NCBI GenBank assembly: GCA_903950295.1
Contig: CAJBAP010000320.1
Location: 1 to 9,321 of the forward strand
Direction: 5' to 3'
DNA length: 9,321 nucleotides
Source: an uncultured Rhodocyclaceae bacterium
GTDB lineage: Bacteria; Pseudomonadota; Gammaproteobacteria; Burkholderiales; Rhodocyclaceae
Of this stretch, positions 1-7,724 are shown piece by piece; positions within the stretch are counted from its first letter, which is position 1; each line of letters starts with the position of its first letter. The notes under the pieces were generated by a model that did not search any database, had not been told where the DNA came from, and saw nothing but the letters and a program-made list of their open reading frames with translations. A program made the translations under genes and the position numbers.

Positions 1-47
1 CGATCGACCCAGCTACCCTGATGGCCAAGATCGCCGCGCTGGGTTAG
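1..47 (+). CDS. C-terminal tail of a probable PilG/PilH-type response regulator (partial)
   Basis: Only the last 14 codons and the TAG stop (45-47) are in the window, reading IDPATLMAKIAALG in frame 3. The short amphipathic end resembles the last helix of single-domain CheY-like receivers, where a 'KP' loop is followed by a sequence such as 'D/E-x-x-x-L-x-x-I'. The diagnostic Asp and Lys residues lie outside the window, so the family call rests mainly on position: pilG and pilH normally precede pilI in Pil-Chp operons. The stop is only 9 bases before the pilI start, which fits one operon. PilH is slightly more likely than PilG because of the usual pilG-pilH-pilI order. Confidence 0.55.
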   Translation, partial: IDPATLMAKIAALG

Positions 48-56
48 CCAAGCAGC

Positions 57-602
57 ATGGCCAAGCGCATCGATCTGCGCGCCTATCAGGAAAGTATTGC
101 CAGCCGGCTGGCCGCCGCGCAGGCTGGAGGCGGGGTGCCGGCGCTACTCGGTTTTGCCGCGGGCGCTACGCGCTGGCTGATCGATCTGCCAGCCGCCGGC
201 GAGGTGCTGCCGCTGCCGTTACTGACCACCGTGCCGCTGACGCAGGCCTGGTTCGCCGGACTTGCCAGCGTGCATGGGGAGTTGCAATCGGTGGTCGACT
301 TCTCGGTTTTTTGCGGTGGCGCGCCGACACCGCGCAATGGTGCGGCCCGCATCCTGCGCGTCGGCACGCGCTACGGCATCAATGCAGCCTTGCTGGTCGC
401 GCGCGTGCATGGCCTCAAACGCAGCGATACGCTATTTGCTGCCGAGGATGATGGCCAGACGTCCGGTGTGTCCGGCGACTGGTGCGGTGCAGTGTTTACC
501 GACACCCAGGGTGAGCGCTGGACCCGCCTCGAACTCGACCGGCTACTCGCCGATCCCCGCTTTCTCGATGCCGCGCTGCCGGAAGCCGTGAGCAGCCCTT
601 AG
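57..602 (+). CDS. pilI: PilI, CheW-like adaptor of the type IV pilus chemosensory system
   Basis: This 181-residue protein is a single CheW-like domain, close to the 178 residues of Pseudomonas PilI. In this family the protein couples the receptor PilJ to the kinase ChpA at the inner face of the membrane. The segment at residues 68-87 (GLASVHGELQSVVDFSVFCG) corresponds to the CheW stretch usually written 'G-v-i-N-l-R-G-x-v-x-P-v-i-D-l', although the typical Asn-Leu-Arg is replaced by Ser-Val-His, as is common in PilI-type proteins. The N-terminus (MAKRIDLRAYQ) precedes the first beta strand of the fold at about residue 29. The start at 57 has no strong Shine-Dalgarno sequence, but it lies 9 bases after the upstream stop, so translation is probably coupled. 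It is followed 18 bases later by pilJ. The adaptor fold is clear; the PilI assignment depends on the neighbours. Confidence 0.88.
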   Translation: MAKRIDLRAYQESIASRLAAAQAGGGVPALLGFAAGATRWLIDLPAAGEVLPLPLLTTVPLTQAWFAGLASVHGELQSVVDFSVFCGGAPTPRNGAARILRVGTRYGINAALLVARVHGLKRSDTLFAAEDDGQTSGVSGDWCGAVFTDTQGERWTRLELDRLLADPRFLDAALPEAVSSP

Positions 603-607
603 GAATC

Positions 608-612
608 AGGAG
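608..612 (+). promoter_or_regulatory. Ribosome binding site of pilJ
   Basis: The bases AGGAG lie 8 bases before the pilJ ATG at 621. This is the only strong Shine-Dalgarno sequence at a gene start in the window and it fixes the pilJ start. It suggests that pilJ is translated by fresh initiation, whereas its neighbours seem to depend on coupling. Confidence 0.75.
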
Positions 613-620
613 ACATCGTC

Positions 621-2360
621 ATGGCTTTCAATTTCAAATTGCCCTCGTTCAACAAGAATGCTGCACCCGCCGTTGGCGGTGGCGCACCGGCGAAACGCGG
701 ACGCACACTTGGTCTCGAGTTGCAGATTCTCGGCACGGTCTTCCTGCTGTTTCTGACGATCGCGACCTACATCATCTTTGTCGACAGCCGCACGGCCAGT
801 CATGCTTCCGCCTACCTTGCCGCTACCGGCCAGTTGCGCACACTTAACCAGCAGATCGGCAAGGCCACCTGGGCGGCCATGGCGGCGGGCGACGCGGCGG
901 GACTCAAGGAGCTGGCGCAGGCGCGCGACCATTTCAACGCCACACTCGGACGCCTGACCACCGGTGGCGACTTCGAGGGCAGTGCCATTCCACCCACCGG
1001 CGAACAGGCACGTACCGCTCTCGAAAGCTTGCGCACGGTGTGGAATACCCACGAACGCAATATCGCGCTGCTGCTGGCCCATGAGGTTCAGCTGGCAACG
1101 ATTGCAGCGGGCCAGGCGCCGCCGCCTCTGGTTGCCGATGCCGCCGCCGCCCTGCTGAAAGACCTTGCCACGCTCGATACCGTTGCCGCACGCCTGAGCC
1201 AGGATTACTCCCGTGCGCTTGATGGCCGCGAGTTGCGTACCGGCATTGCCACCGTGCTGGGCTCTCTGGCCCTCGGTCTGCTGGTGCTGATGTTCAAGGT
1301 GTTCAACGATGACGCGACGACACGTCAGGCGGAGACCGAGCGTCAGCGCCGCGTTGCCGAGGCGGCGAAGGATGCGACTCAGGAAGCCATCTTGAGACTG
1401 ATGAACGAGATGGGCGACCTTGCCGGCGGCGACCTCACCACCCGCGCCACCGTGACCGAGGACATCACGGGCGCCATCGCCGACTCAGTTAACTACACCA
1501 TTGAGGAACTGGCGGTACTGGTGAAACGCATTAACGATGCCGCGTCACGCGTGGATGGCGCGACGCGCGAAGCCCAGGCCACCTCCGAAACCCTGTTGGC
1601 CGCCTCCGACCGGCAGTCGGAGGAGATTCGTGCTGCTGGTGGACAGGTCAATGCACTGGCAGATTCGTTGCATGGTGTGTCCAATCGCGCGGGCGAAACA
1701 GCCGACGTTGCTCGTTCTTCGCTGACTGCTGCCGACAAGGGCGATGCCGCCGTGGCCGCTGCGATTGCCGGCATGAACGATATCCGTGGCCAGATCCAGG
1801 AAACCTCGAAACGCATCAAGCGGCTGGGCGAATCCTCGCAGGAGATCGGCGAGATCGTCGAGCTGATTTCGGATATCACCGAGCAGACCAACGTGCTGGC
1901 ACTGAATGCCGCGATCCAGGCTGCCAGCGCTGGTGTCGCCGGCCGCGGTTTTGCGGTAGTGGCCGAGGAAGTGCAGCGACTGGCCGAACGTTCGGCCGAG
2001 GCGACGCGCGAAATTGCTGCCATCGTCAAGACCATCCAGGCCGACACCCATGATGCAGTGGCGGCGATGGAGCATTCGACGCTCGGCGTCGTCGAGGGCG
2101 CGCGCCGCTCCGATGCTGCCGGCCAGGTGCTCGCCGAAATCCGCGAAGTGACGACCCGGCTCGCCAGCCTGATCGAGAACATCTCGACCGACACGCGTAC
2201 CCAGATGGGCGTTGCCCGCCAGGTTGCCGATGCCATGCAGGGCATTCTGCGCATCACCGAGGAAACCTCGGCCGGTACGCGGCAGACGGCAGATTCAGTG
2301 GGAGATCTCGCCGCTCTGGCTGGAGAGCTCAAAGGCTCGGTGGCGGGGTTCAAGGTCTGA
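621..2360 (+). CDS. pilJ: PilJ, methyl-accepting chemotaxis receptor for type IV pili
   Basis: This 579-residue inner-membrane receptor should control ChpA through PilI in response to a periplasmic signal, which in Pseudomonas is linked to pilin and surface contact. Two membrane segments are visible at about residues 33-54 and 207-228. They enclose a periplasmic region of about 150 residues, followed by a HAMP-like stretch (about 229-300, with [12 protein letters not shown]) and a long coiled-coil signalling domain. The hairpin tip is at 421-450 ([18 protein letters not shown], then [10 protein letters not shown]). Pseudomonas PilJ has 682 residues, so the sensor part here is shorter. The tip differs from classical receptors: Gln433 replaces the usual Glu, Ser436 the usual Arg, and Val439 a Glu that is almost always kept. 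No C-terminal NWETF-type tether for CheR/CheB is present, as is normal for PilJ. The start is supported by AGGAG at 608-612. Confidence 0.93.
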   Translation: MAFNFKLPSFNKNAAPAVGGGAPAKRGRTLGLELQILGTVFLLFLTIATYIIFVDSRTASHASAYLAATGQLRTLNQQIGKATWAAMAAGDAAGLKELAQARDHFNATLGRLTTGGDFEGSAIPPTGEQARTALESLRTVWNTHERNIALLLAHEVQLATIAAGQAPPPLVADAAAALLKDLATLDTVAARLSQDYSRALDGRELRTGIATVLGSLALGLLVLMFKVFNDDATTRQAETERQRRVAEAAKDATQEAILRLMNEMGDLAGGDLTTRATVTEDITGAIADSVNYTIEELAVLVKRINDAASRVDGATREAQATSETLLAASDRQSEEIRAAGGQVNALADSLHGVSNRAGETADVARSSLTAADKGDAAVAAAIAGMNDIRGQIQETSKRIKRLGESSQEIGEIVELISDITEQTNVLALNAAIQAASAGVAGRGFAVVAEEVQRLAERSAEATREIAAIVKTIQADTHDAVAAMEHSTLGVVEGARRSDAAGQVLAEIREVTTRLASLIENISTDTRTQMGVARQVADAMQGILRITEETSAGTRQTADSVGDLAALAGELKGSVAGFKV

Positions 2361-2377
2361 TGTCGCGACGCCGATGA
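2360..2377 (+). other. Five-codon mini-ORF linking pilJ and chpA (MSRRR)
   Basis: The pilJ stop (2358-2360) overlaps an ATG at 2360-2362 as TGATG. That ATG opens a reading frame of five codons, MSRRR, whose TGA stop (2375-2377) overlaps the chpA start (2374-2376) as ATGA. A weak Shine-Dalgarno-like AAGG lies at 2352-2355, a few bases before this ATG and too far from the chpA ATG. A ribosome ending pilJ could therefore pass through this mini-ORF to chpA. The arrangement is seen directly; its use in translation is inference, and chance cannot be excluded. Confidence 0.25.
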
Positions 2378-5300
2378 GCACCACTGCTTTCGACACCAGC
2401 ACTCTGTCCTGGGTCAAGGACGAGATCGACCTCGCGCTCGAGCGGGCGAGCGAGGCGCTGGCGCGTCATGCTGCCGCGCCGGGAGAGACCAAGCCGCTCA
2501 CCGATGCTCGTGGTTACCTGCATCAGGCCTGCGGTGCGCTTACTCTGGTTGGGCTTGCGGGCATCACGCATTTCGCCGAAACCGTCGAAGCCCGGCTGGC
2601 CGCGTTGGCAGAACGGGCCGATGGTGCTGATGTGGTCGCCGTTGCCGCCGCCGCGGGTGCGGCGCTGGCCGCCTTGCGCCGCTATATGGACGACTTGATG
2701 TCCGGCTACTCTGACCAGCCATTGCGTCTTTACCCGGCTTATCGGGCCCTGGTACTGGCCGCCGGACTGCCGGAACCCACGCCGCTAGTCCTGTTCTATC
2801 CCGACCTCACCCAGCGTCCGCCGCGCCGCGAGGGAGACGCCACACCCTTGCCGCTGCCACGCCTCAAGGCGCTGCGTCTCGGTTTTGCGCGTGGCTTGGC
2901 CAAATGGCGCGGTGGCGAGGCGCGTGGCCTTGCCGAAATGCGCAATGCCGTGGCCATCGTTGAACAAGGTCGCACCCAGCCGGCAGAACGTGCGCTCTGG
3001 TGGGTCGCGCTGGCCTGGTTCGATGCCATCGGTGCCGCCGCCAAGGATGCCCCCGCGCCAGCGGAAAAATTGCTGGCCGAGCTCGACCCCCAGTTCGAGG
3101 CCCTCGCCAGTGGCCAGCCCGCTGCGGACAATGCGCCGGGCGACTTGCTGGCTGGCCTGCTCTACGATATCGCTGCTGCCCCGCCCGGTAGCGAGCATCT
3201 CGAGAGCGTGCGTGCCGCTTATCGGTTGGCCGATCTCATCCCGGCCGCCAACCTTGTCGTCGAAACTCGCCGCGAATCCTGCCGCGCGCCCCTGGCGACA
3301 GCGATGGCGGAATGGGAACGCTTCAGCCAGGGTGCAGCGATCGCGCTCATGCGTTTCCACGATGTTGCATTGTTGCTGGTGGCCTCGGCGCGCGACAGCA
3401 ATGATGCGGCATTGACCCGCCTGGCCGCTGCCATCGCCGATTTTGCCGCCTGGTTGCGCCAACAGCCGGAGCGCAGCGATCAGCCCATCTTCCTGGAAGT
3501 TGCCGGGGCGCTGGTGTTGGTCGAAGATGCCATCGAGCAGGAGGGCGCGCGCAGCCCCGGTGACGAGCCACTGTTCGTCGCCGAGGTGGCAGCCCAGATT
3601 GAGCGTCTCGATGCCATCCGACAAACCGGTGTGGCGCCGGCACGGTTGCTGGCACAGCAGCACTGGCGCGCGCATCGGCTGATCGGCCAGGTGGCGCAGG
3701 AGATTTGTGCCAACCTCGATGCCGTGGAGCCGGTGCTCGAAAGCTTCTTCGCATCGCCTGGCCAGACCGCCGCGCTGCCCTTGGCACAGGCGAAGCTCCA
3801 CCAGATTGCCGGCGCTTTCCAGCTGCTCGACGAACCGGCCGCCGCCCAGGTGGCAGCCACGACCGAGTCCCGAGTGGCTGCCTGCCTGCAAGCAGACATT
3901 CAGTCGGAGGATTTTTCTGCCATCGCCGACCGCTTGGCCACCCTCGCCCAATTTACCGATACGCTGAGTCGTGGTCAGCCCGAGCGCAGCCAACTGGAAT
4001 CTTTGCTGGGTGCGGCGGCTGACGATTGCCTTGCTCCAATGGCTCCGGCACCTGTCCCCTTGTCGGTGCCTGCCCCGACTACTCCGCCAGTCTCACACGC
4101 CGGTGCCGATGACGAGCTGCTGTCCATCTTTACCGAAGAGGCGCATGAGGTACTGGCCACGCTGGCGGCGACACAGCCCGTGCTTACCGCCAACCCGGCT
4201 GATCGCGAAGCACTGACGACGCTCCGGCGCGGCTTCCACACCCTCAAGGGTAGCGGCCGCATGGTTGGTCTGACCGCGCTGGGCGACGCCGCCTTTGCGG
4301 TCGAGCGTCTGCTCACCCGCTGGCTCGACGAGCACAAACCCGTCGATGAGGAGGGGCTAAGTCTGATCGACTCGGCCCGCCTGTTGTTTGCTGACTGGGT
4401 CGTTGCCATCGAGCAGCAGGCTACCGCACCTGCCGCCACCGCTTTGCTTGGCCGCTGCGCAGAATTGTCGGGTACTGCAGACACAGTTGCCCCTGATGCC
4501 GTTCCGCCAGGGCCGACTTCCGATGCCGTCCCGCCGGGTCCGGTTTTATCGCTGGTGAAAAATGCACCGCCTCCGGAAGTCGTCACCATCGGCGAGACCA
4601 GCCTTTCATCCATGCTCTACCGTCTGTATGTCGATGAGGCGCAAGTCCATGTCGCCACCCTGCGCAGGGAGCTTGCCGCCGCTGCCGGCGTGCCCTCACG
4701 CGAACTGATACGTGCGGCACATACGCTGGCCGGCATTTCTGCCGGCACTGGTTTCCCGTCCGTGCAGGCGCCAGCCCACGCCCTCGAAGGGGCGCTGGTG
4801 CGTCATTCACTGGCGCACGCCACGCCTGACGAAACGGGCCGCATGCTGTTCGCGCGCGCTGTCGGTGCGCTCGAGGGCATGGTGGGCGCCATCGCCGAGC
4901 GTCGCGCACCGGCTGCCGAAACGGCACTTACCGATGCCCTGGAGGCCCTGCAAGCCACTACTACGTCCGCCCAAAATTCATCTGATGTTTCGCCTCTGGC
5001 CGAACGTCGCCAGTCGCGGCCGGGGGATGAGGTTGATCCCCAACTGGCCGCACTATTCCTCGAGGAAGCCGACGAGCAACTGCATCAGCTCGATGCCGAG
5101 TTGCGGGCCTGGCGCGAGGCGCCAGTGCAGGCCGAAATCGGGCGGCGGATGGCACGGTTGCTGCACACCTTCAAGGGCGGCGCCCGCATGTGTGGCGCGA
5201 TGGGCATCGGCGAACTGGCGCACAGCATGGAAACCCGCATCGAGCAGGCGCTGACTGAAGGCGGTGCCAGCATGGCCGTGCTCGACGGCCTCGATGTTTC

Positions 5301-7236
5301 GCTGGGGCGGGCCAATCACCTGGTGGCCGACTTGCGTCAGCCAGGCGCTGTGACATCGCCGCCGGTCGCCAGCGTCGCAGCAGTGACCCCGGCCAAGGCG
5401 TCCGCTGCAGCGCCTACCGCCGATGCCGCGCCGGCCGTGCTGTTGCGCGTACGCGCTGACCTGATCGACCATCTGGTCAACGAAGCTGGCGAAATGGCGA
5501 TTGCTCGCAGTCGTATCGAGGGCAGCCTGAAAGGTTTCAAGGGCGCGCTGATCGACCTCACCGAAAATATTGCCCGTCTGCGCAGTCAGTTGCGCGAGTT
5601 CGAAATCCATGCGGAATCGCGCATGCAGTCACAAGTGGGCGGCAGCGTGGCACAGGGACGCGACTTCGATCCACTCGAACTGGATCGCTTTACCCGCCTG
5701 CAGGAACTCACCCGCATGATGGCGGAAAGCGTGGATGACGTCGCTACCGTACAGCATGCGCTGCTGCGCCAGGTCGATACCGCCGGCGAAGCGGTTGTCG
5801 CCCAGTCGCGCCAGAACCGCGAACTTTCACACGCCCTGCTGCGCGCCCGCATGGTGCCGTTTTCCACCGTGGTCGAGCGTTTGCACCGCGTGGTGCGCCA
5901 GACCGCCAAGGAACTCGATCGCCAGGCCAACCTCGACATTCATGGCGGCGACACGCCCGTCGATCGCAACGTGCTCGAACGCATGCTCGGTCCCCTCGAA
6001 CACCTGTTGCGCAACGCGGTCGCCCATGGCATCGAAGCGGCCGAACGGCGGCGCGCTGCCGGCAAGCCCGAGTTGGGACAGATCACGCTCACCATCGTTC
6101 CTACCGACAACGACATTACCCTGACGCTGGGTGACGATGGCAAGGGTCTGGACCATGATGCGATCCGCCGCCGTGCCGTCGAGCGCGGCTTGCTGGCGAC
6201 TGACGCTGCTGCAAGCGATGCCGAACTTGCGGATCTGATCTTCCGTCCCGGTTTCTCGACTGCCGCGACCGTCAGTGAAATTGCCGGCCGTGGCGTTGGC
6301 CTCGACGTCGTGCGCAACGAGGTTACCCAACTCGGTGGCCGTGTCGAAGTCAGCGGTAGCCAGGGGCAGGGGACCCGCTTCGATATCGTGTTGCCGCTCA
6401 CGCTGGCGGTGATTCCTGTCATGTTGGTCGTGGCGGGCGGCCACACTTGGGCGATTCCTGCGACGATGGTTGAGGAAGCTCGCGATCTGAGCGCAGAAGA
6501 AACTGCTGCCCTGCGCACGACCGGTGGTGCCAAGCGCGGCAATCGCCACTACCCTTGGCACACTTTGACAGACCTGTTTGGCGAGACGCCCGCAGCGCCC
6601 GAAACCCGGCAGAAGTGCTGGCAACTTCTGCTCAAGAGTGGTGGCGATCAGATCGCCCTCGAAGTGGAGGCAATGACCCAGAACCAGGAAGTGGTGGTCA
6701 AGCCGGTCGGCGACCAGTTGGCGCGTGTGCCTGGCCTCACAGGTGCTACCGTACTTCCCGATGGCTCGGTGGCGCTGATCGTGAATCCGGTGGCGTTGGC
6801 CTTGGCGCGGCGCGGCGTTGCGTCAGCGTCCGGTGCAGAAACTGCCGTCCCGCTGGCGCCGACTTTTTCAGCGCCTACGGTCATGGTGGTCGATGACTCC
6901 CTCACGGTCAGAAAGATTGCCGGCCGTCTGCTGGAGCGCTCCGGCTACCGCGTGCTCACCGCCAAGGATGGTATCGATGCGCTGGAGCAACTCAAGCTGG
7001 AAACCCCCGACGTCATGCTGGCCGACATCGAGATGCCGCGCATGGATGGTTTCGAGCTTGTGCGTGCGCTGCGTGCCGATCCTCGCACCGCCACACTGCC
7101 CGTCATCATGATCACTTCGCGTATCGCCGAGAAACATCGTCAGGTGGCACGCGAACTCGGCGTGCGGCATTACCTCGGCAAACCCTACGACGAAGCCGAA
7201 CTGCTGGCCCTGATTGCCGGCTGCCGCGCAGCATGA
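2374..7236 (+). CDS. chpA: ChpA/PilL, hybrid CheA-type sensor kinase with five Hpt motifs and a receiver
   Basis: This 1620-residue cytoplasmic kinase is the core of the Pil-Chp system. The first 570 or so residues resemble the FimL-like N-terminus of ChpA, with His in HQACG (H50) and HQIAG (H476). Three further Hpt motifs follow: HTLKGS at H622, HTLAGI at H783 and HTFKGG at H931. After an Ala/Pro-rich linker (about 988-1021) come the dimerisation helices (about 1022-1170), the ATPase with N box (N1214 in RNAVAHG), G1 (D1254-D1255-G-K-G), F box (F1290RPGF) and G2 (G1305RGVG), a CheW-like domain (about 1344-1480), and a receiver (about 1502-1620) with D1507-D1508, phospho-acceptor D1551, T1581 and K1603. 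All key residues are present. Pseudomonas ChpA is much longer (about 2470 residues, eight phosphotransfer domains). The start at 2374 is chosen over upstream in-frame ATGs inside pilJ because the family N-terminus begins here (STLSWVKDEI); it has no clear ribosome binding site. Confidence 0.93.
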   Translation: MSTTAFDTSTLSWVKDEIDLALERASEALARHAAAPGETKPLTDARGYLHQACGALTLVGLAGITHFAETVEARLAALAERADGADVVAVAAAAGAALAALRRYMDDLMSGYSDQPLRLYPAYRALVLAAGLPEPTPLVLFYPDLTQRPPRREGDATPLPLPRLKALRLGFARGLAKWRGGEARGLAEMRNAVAIVEQGRTQPAERALWWVALAWFDAIGAAAKDAPAPAEKLLAELDPQFEALASGQPAADNAPGDLLAGLLYDIAAAPPGSEHLESVRAAYRLADLIPAANLVVETRRESCRAPLATAMAEWERFSQGAAIALMRFHDVALLLVASARDSNDAALTRLAAAIADFAAWLRQQPERSDQPIFLEVAGALVLVEDAIEQEGARSPGDEPLFVAEVAAQIERLDAIRQTGVAPARLLAQQHWRAHRLIGQVAQEICANLDAVEPVLESFFASPGQTAALPLAQAKLHQIAGAFQLLDEPAAAQVAATTESRVAACLQADIQSEDFSAIADRLATLAQFTDTLSRGQPERSQLESLLGAAADDCLAPMAPAPVPLSVPAPTTPPVSHAGADDELLSIFTEEAHEVLATLAATQPVLTANPADREALTTLRRGFHTLKGSGRMVGLTALGDAAFAVERLLTRWLDEHKPVDEEGLSLIDSARLLFADWVVAIEQQATAPAATALLGRCAELSGTADTVAPDAVPPGPTSDAVPPGPVLSLVKNAPPPEVVTIGETSLSSMLYRLYVDEAQVHVATLRRELAAAAGVPSRELIRAAHTLAGISAGTGFPSVQAPAHALEGALVRHSLAHATPDETGRMLFARAVGALEGMVGAIAERRAPAAETALTDALEALQATTTSAQNSSDVSPLAERRQSRPGDEVDPQLAALFLEEADEQLHQLDAELRAWREAPVQAEIGRRMARLLHTFKGGARMCGAMGIGELAHSMETRIEQALTEGGASMAVLDGLDVSLGRANHLVADLRQPGAVTSPPVASVAAVTPAKASAAAPTADAAPAVLLRVRADLIDHLVNEAGEMAIARSRIEGSLKGFKGALIDLTENIARLRSQLREFEIHAESRMQSQVGGSVAQGRDFDPLELDRFTRLQELTRMMAESVDDVATVQHALLRQVDTAGEAVVAQSRQNRELSHALLRARMVPFSTVVERLHRVVRQTAKELDRQANLDIHGGDTPVDRNVLERMLGPLEHLLRNAVAHGIEAAERRRAAGKPELGQITLTIVPTDNDITLTLGDDGKGLDHDAIRRRAVERGLLATDAAASDAELADLIFRPGFSTAATVSEIAGRGVGLDVVRNEVTQLGGRVEVSGSQGQGTRFDIVLPLTLAVIPVMLVVAGGHTWAIPATMVEEARDLSAEETAALRTTGGAKRGNRHYPWHTLTDLFGETPAAPETRQKCWQLLLKSGGDQIALEVEAMTQNQEVVVKPVGDQLARVPGLTGATVLPDGSVALIVNPVALALARRGVASASGAETAVPLAPTFSAPTVMVVDDSLTVRKIAGRLLERSGYRVLTAKDGIDALEQLKLETPDVMLADIEMPRMDGFELVRALRADPRTATLPVIMITSRIAEKHRQVARELGVRHYLGKPYDEAELLALIAGCRAA
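4495..4542 (+). repeat. Two-copy 27-base repeat in the linker between the third and fourth Hpt domains of ChpA
   Basis: The heptapeptide DAVPPGP occurs twice (residues 708-714 and 717-723), 27 bases apart, separated by Thr-Ser. The DNA copies differ at three synonymous third positions, so the duplication is not fresh or the peptide is under selection. It lies in a Pro-rich interdomain linker between H622 and H783 and probably acts only as a flexible or stiff spacer. Confidence 0.6.
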
Positions 7237-7724
7237 GAAGCACCCTCTACCTGTTCTTGCTGACCACGTTTGCGCTGCCTGCCGGCGCCGAGGTGGCGAA
7301 GTGGACCGATGCACAGGGCCGTGTGAATTACGGCACCCGCCCACCTGCCGGGGAAAACGTCCGCGCCGCCACCTTGCGCGGCACGGTTTCGGTGGGTGAT
7401 GGCATGACCGTGCTGCCGGAAGCCGGCAAGCCGGCTGCGGGTTCGGCGTCAGACGAGTTTGCCAAGGCCGTCATGGCTCCGCGCAAGGGTGAAGTCTGGA
7501 TCTACACCACGCCGAGTTGCGGTTATTGCCGCCGCGCCAAAGAACACATGCGACTGAAGGGCGTGGCCTTTACCGAGAAGGACGTTAGCGCCAACGCCGC
7601 TTACAAGTCGGAATTTCGCGCCATGGGCGGGCGCGGCGTGCCGGTAACGCTCTCGGGCAGTCAGCGCATCAACGGTTACACCGAGACGACGTTCGACGGC
7701 TTCCTCAAATCGGCCGGACTTTGA
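7233..7724 (+). CDS. Exported DUF4124-glutaredoxin protein, translationally coupled to chpA
   Basis: This 163-residue protein starts with a typical signal peptide, with cleavage likely after AGA at residue 19, so it should act in the periplasm. Residues 20-46 (AEVAKW through the Tyr-Gly-x-Arg-Pro-Pro segment) match the DUF4124 pattern seen at the start of many exported proteobacterial proteins. From about residue 86 it is a glutaredoxin/thioredoxin-fold domain, with the active site Cys96-Gly-Tyr-Cys99 and the cis-proline loop GVPV (Pro137), followed by NGY, where glutaredoxins bind glutathione. It is predicted to be a thiol-disulfide oxidoreductase; the substrate is unknown. The ATG overlaps the chpA stop as ATGA and there is no separate ribosome binding site, so expression depends on the pil operon. 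Its last 20 bases overlap the convergent photolyase gene. The domain call is firm; any role in pilus assembly or sensing is a guess. Confidence 0.85.
   Translation: MRSTLYLFLLTTFALPAGAEVAKWTDAQGRVNYGTRPPAGENVRAATLRGTVSVGDGMTVLPEAGKPAAGSASDEFAKAVMAPRKGEVWIYTTPSCGYCRRAKEHMRLKGVAFTEKDVSANAAYKSEFRAMGGRGVPVTLSGSQRINGYTETTFDGFLKSAGL

Noticed and set aside
1493..2353. Long open frame on the - strand opposite pilJ (286 codons)
   Set aside because: It is Ala/Ser-rich with no recognisable domain and mirrors the codon pattern of pilJ. Long antisense frames are expected in GC-rich genes.
2212..2373. N-terminal extension of ChpA from an in-frame ATG at 2212
   Set aside because: The extension lies wholly inside the pilJ coding region in another frame and reads as low-complexity Arg/Pro-rich sequence. 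The family N-terminus begins at the ATG at 2374.
2785..3993. 402-codon open frame on the - strand opposite chpA
   Set aside because: The translation is rich in Gly, Arg and Gln without domains, and chpA on the + strand has clear family motifs on both sides of this stretch. It is a frame shadow.
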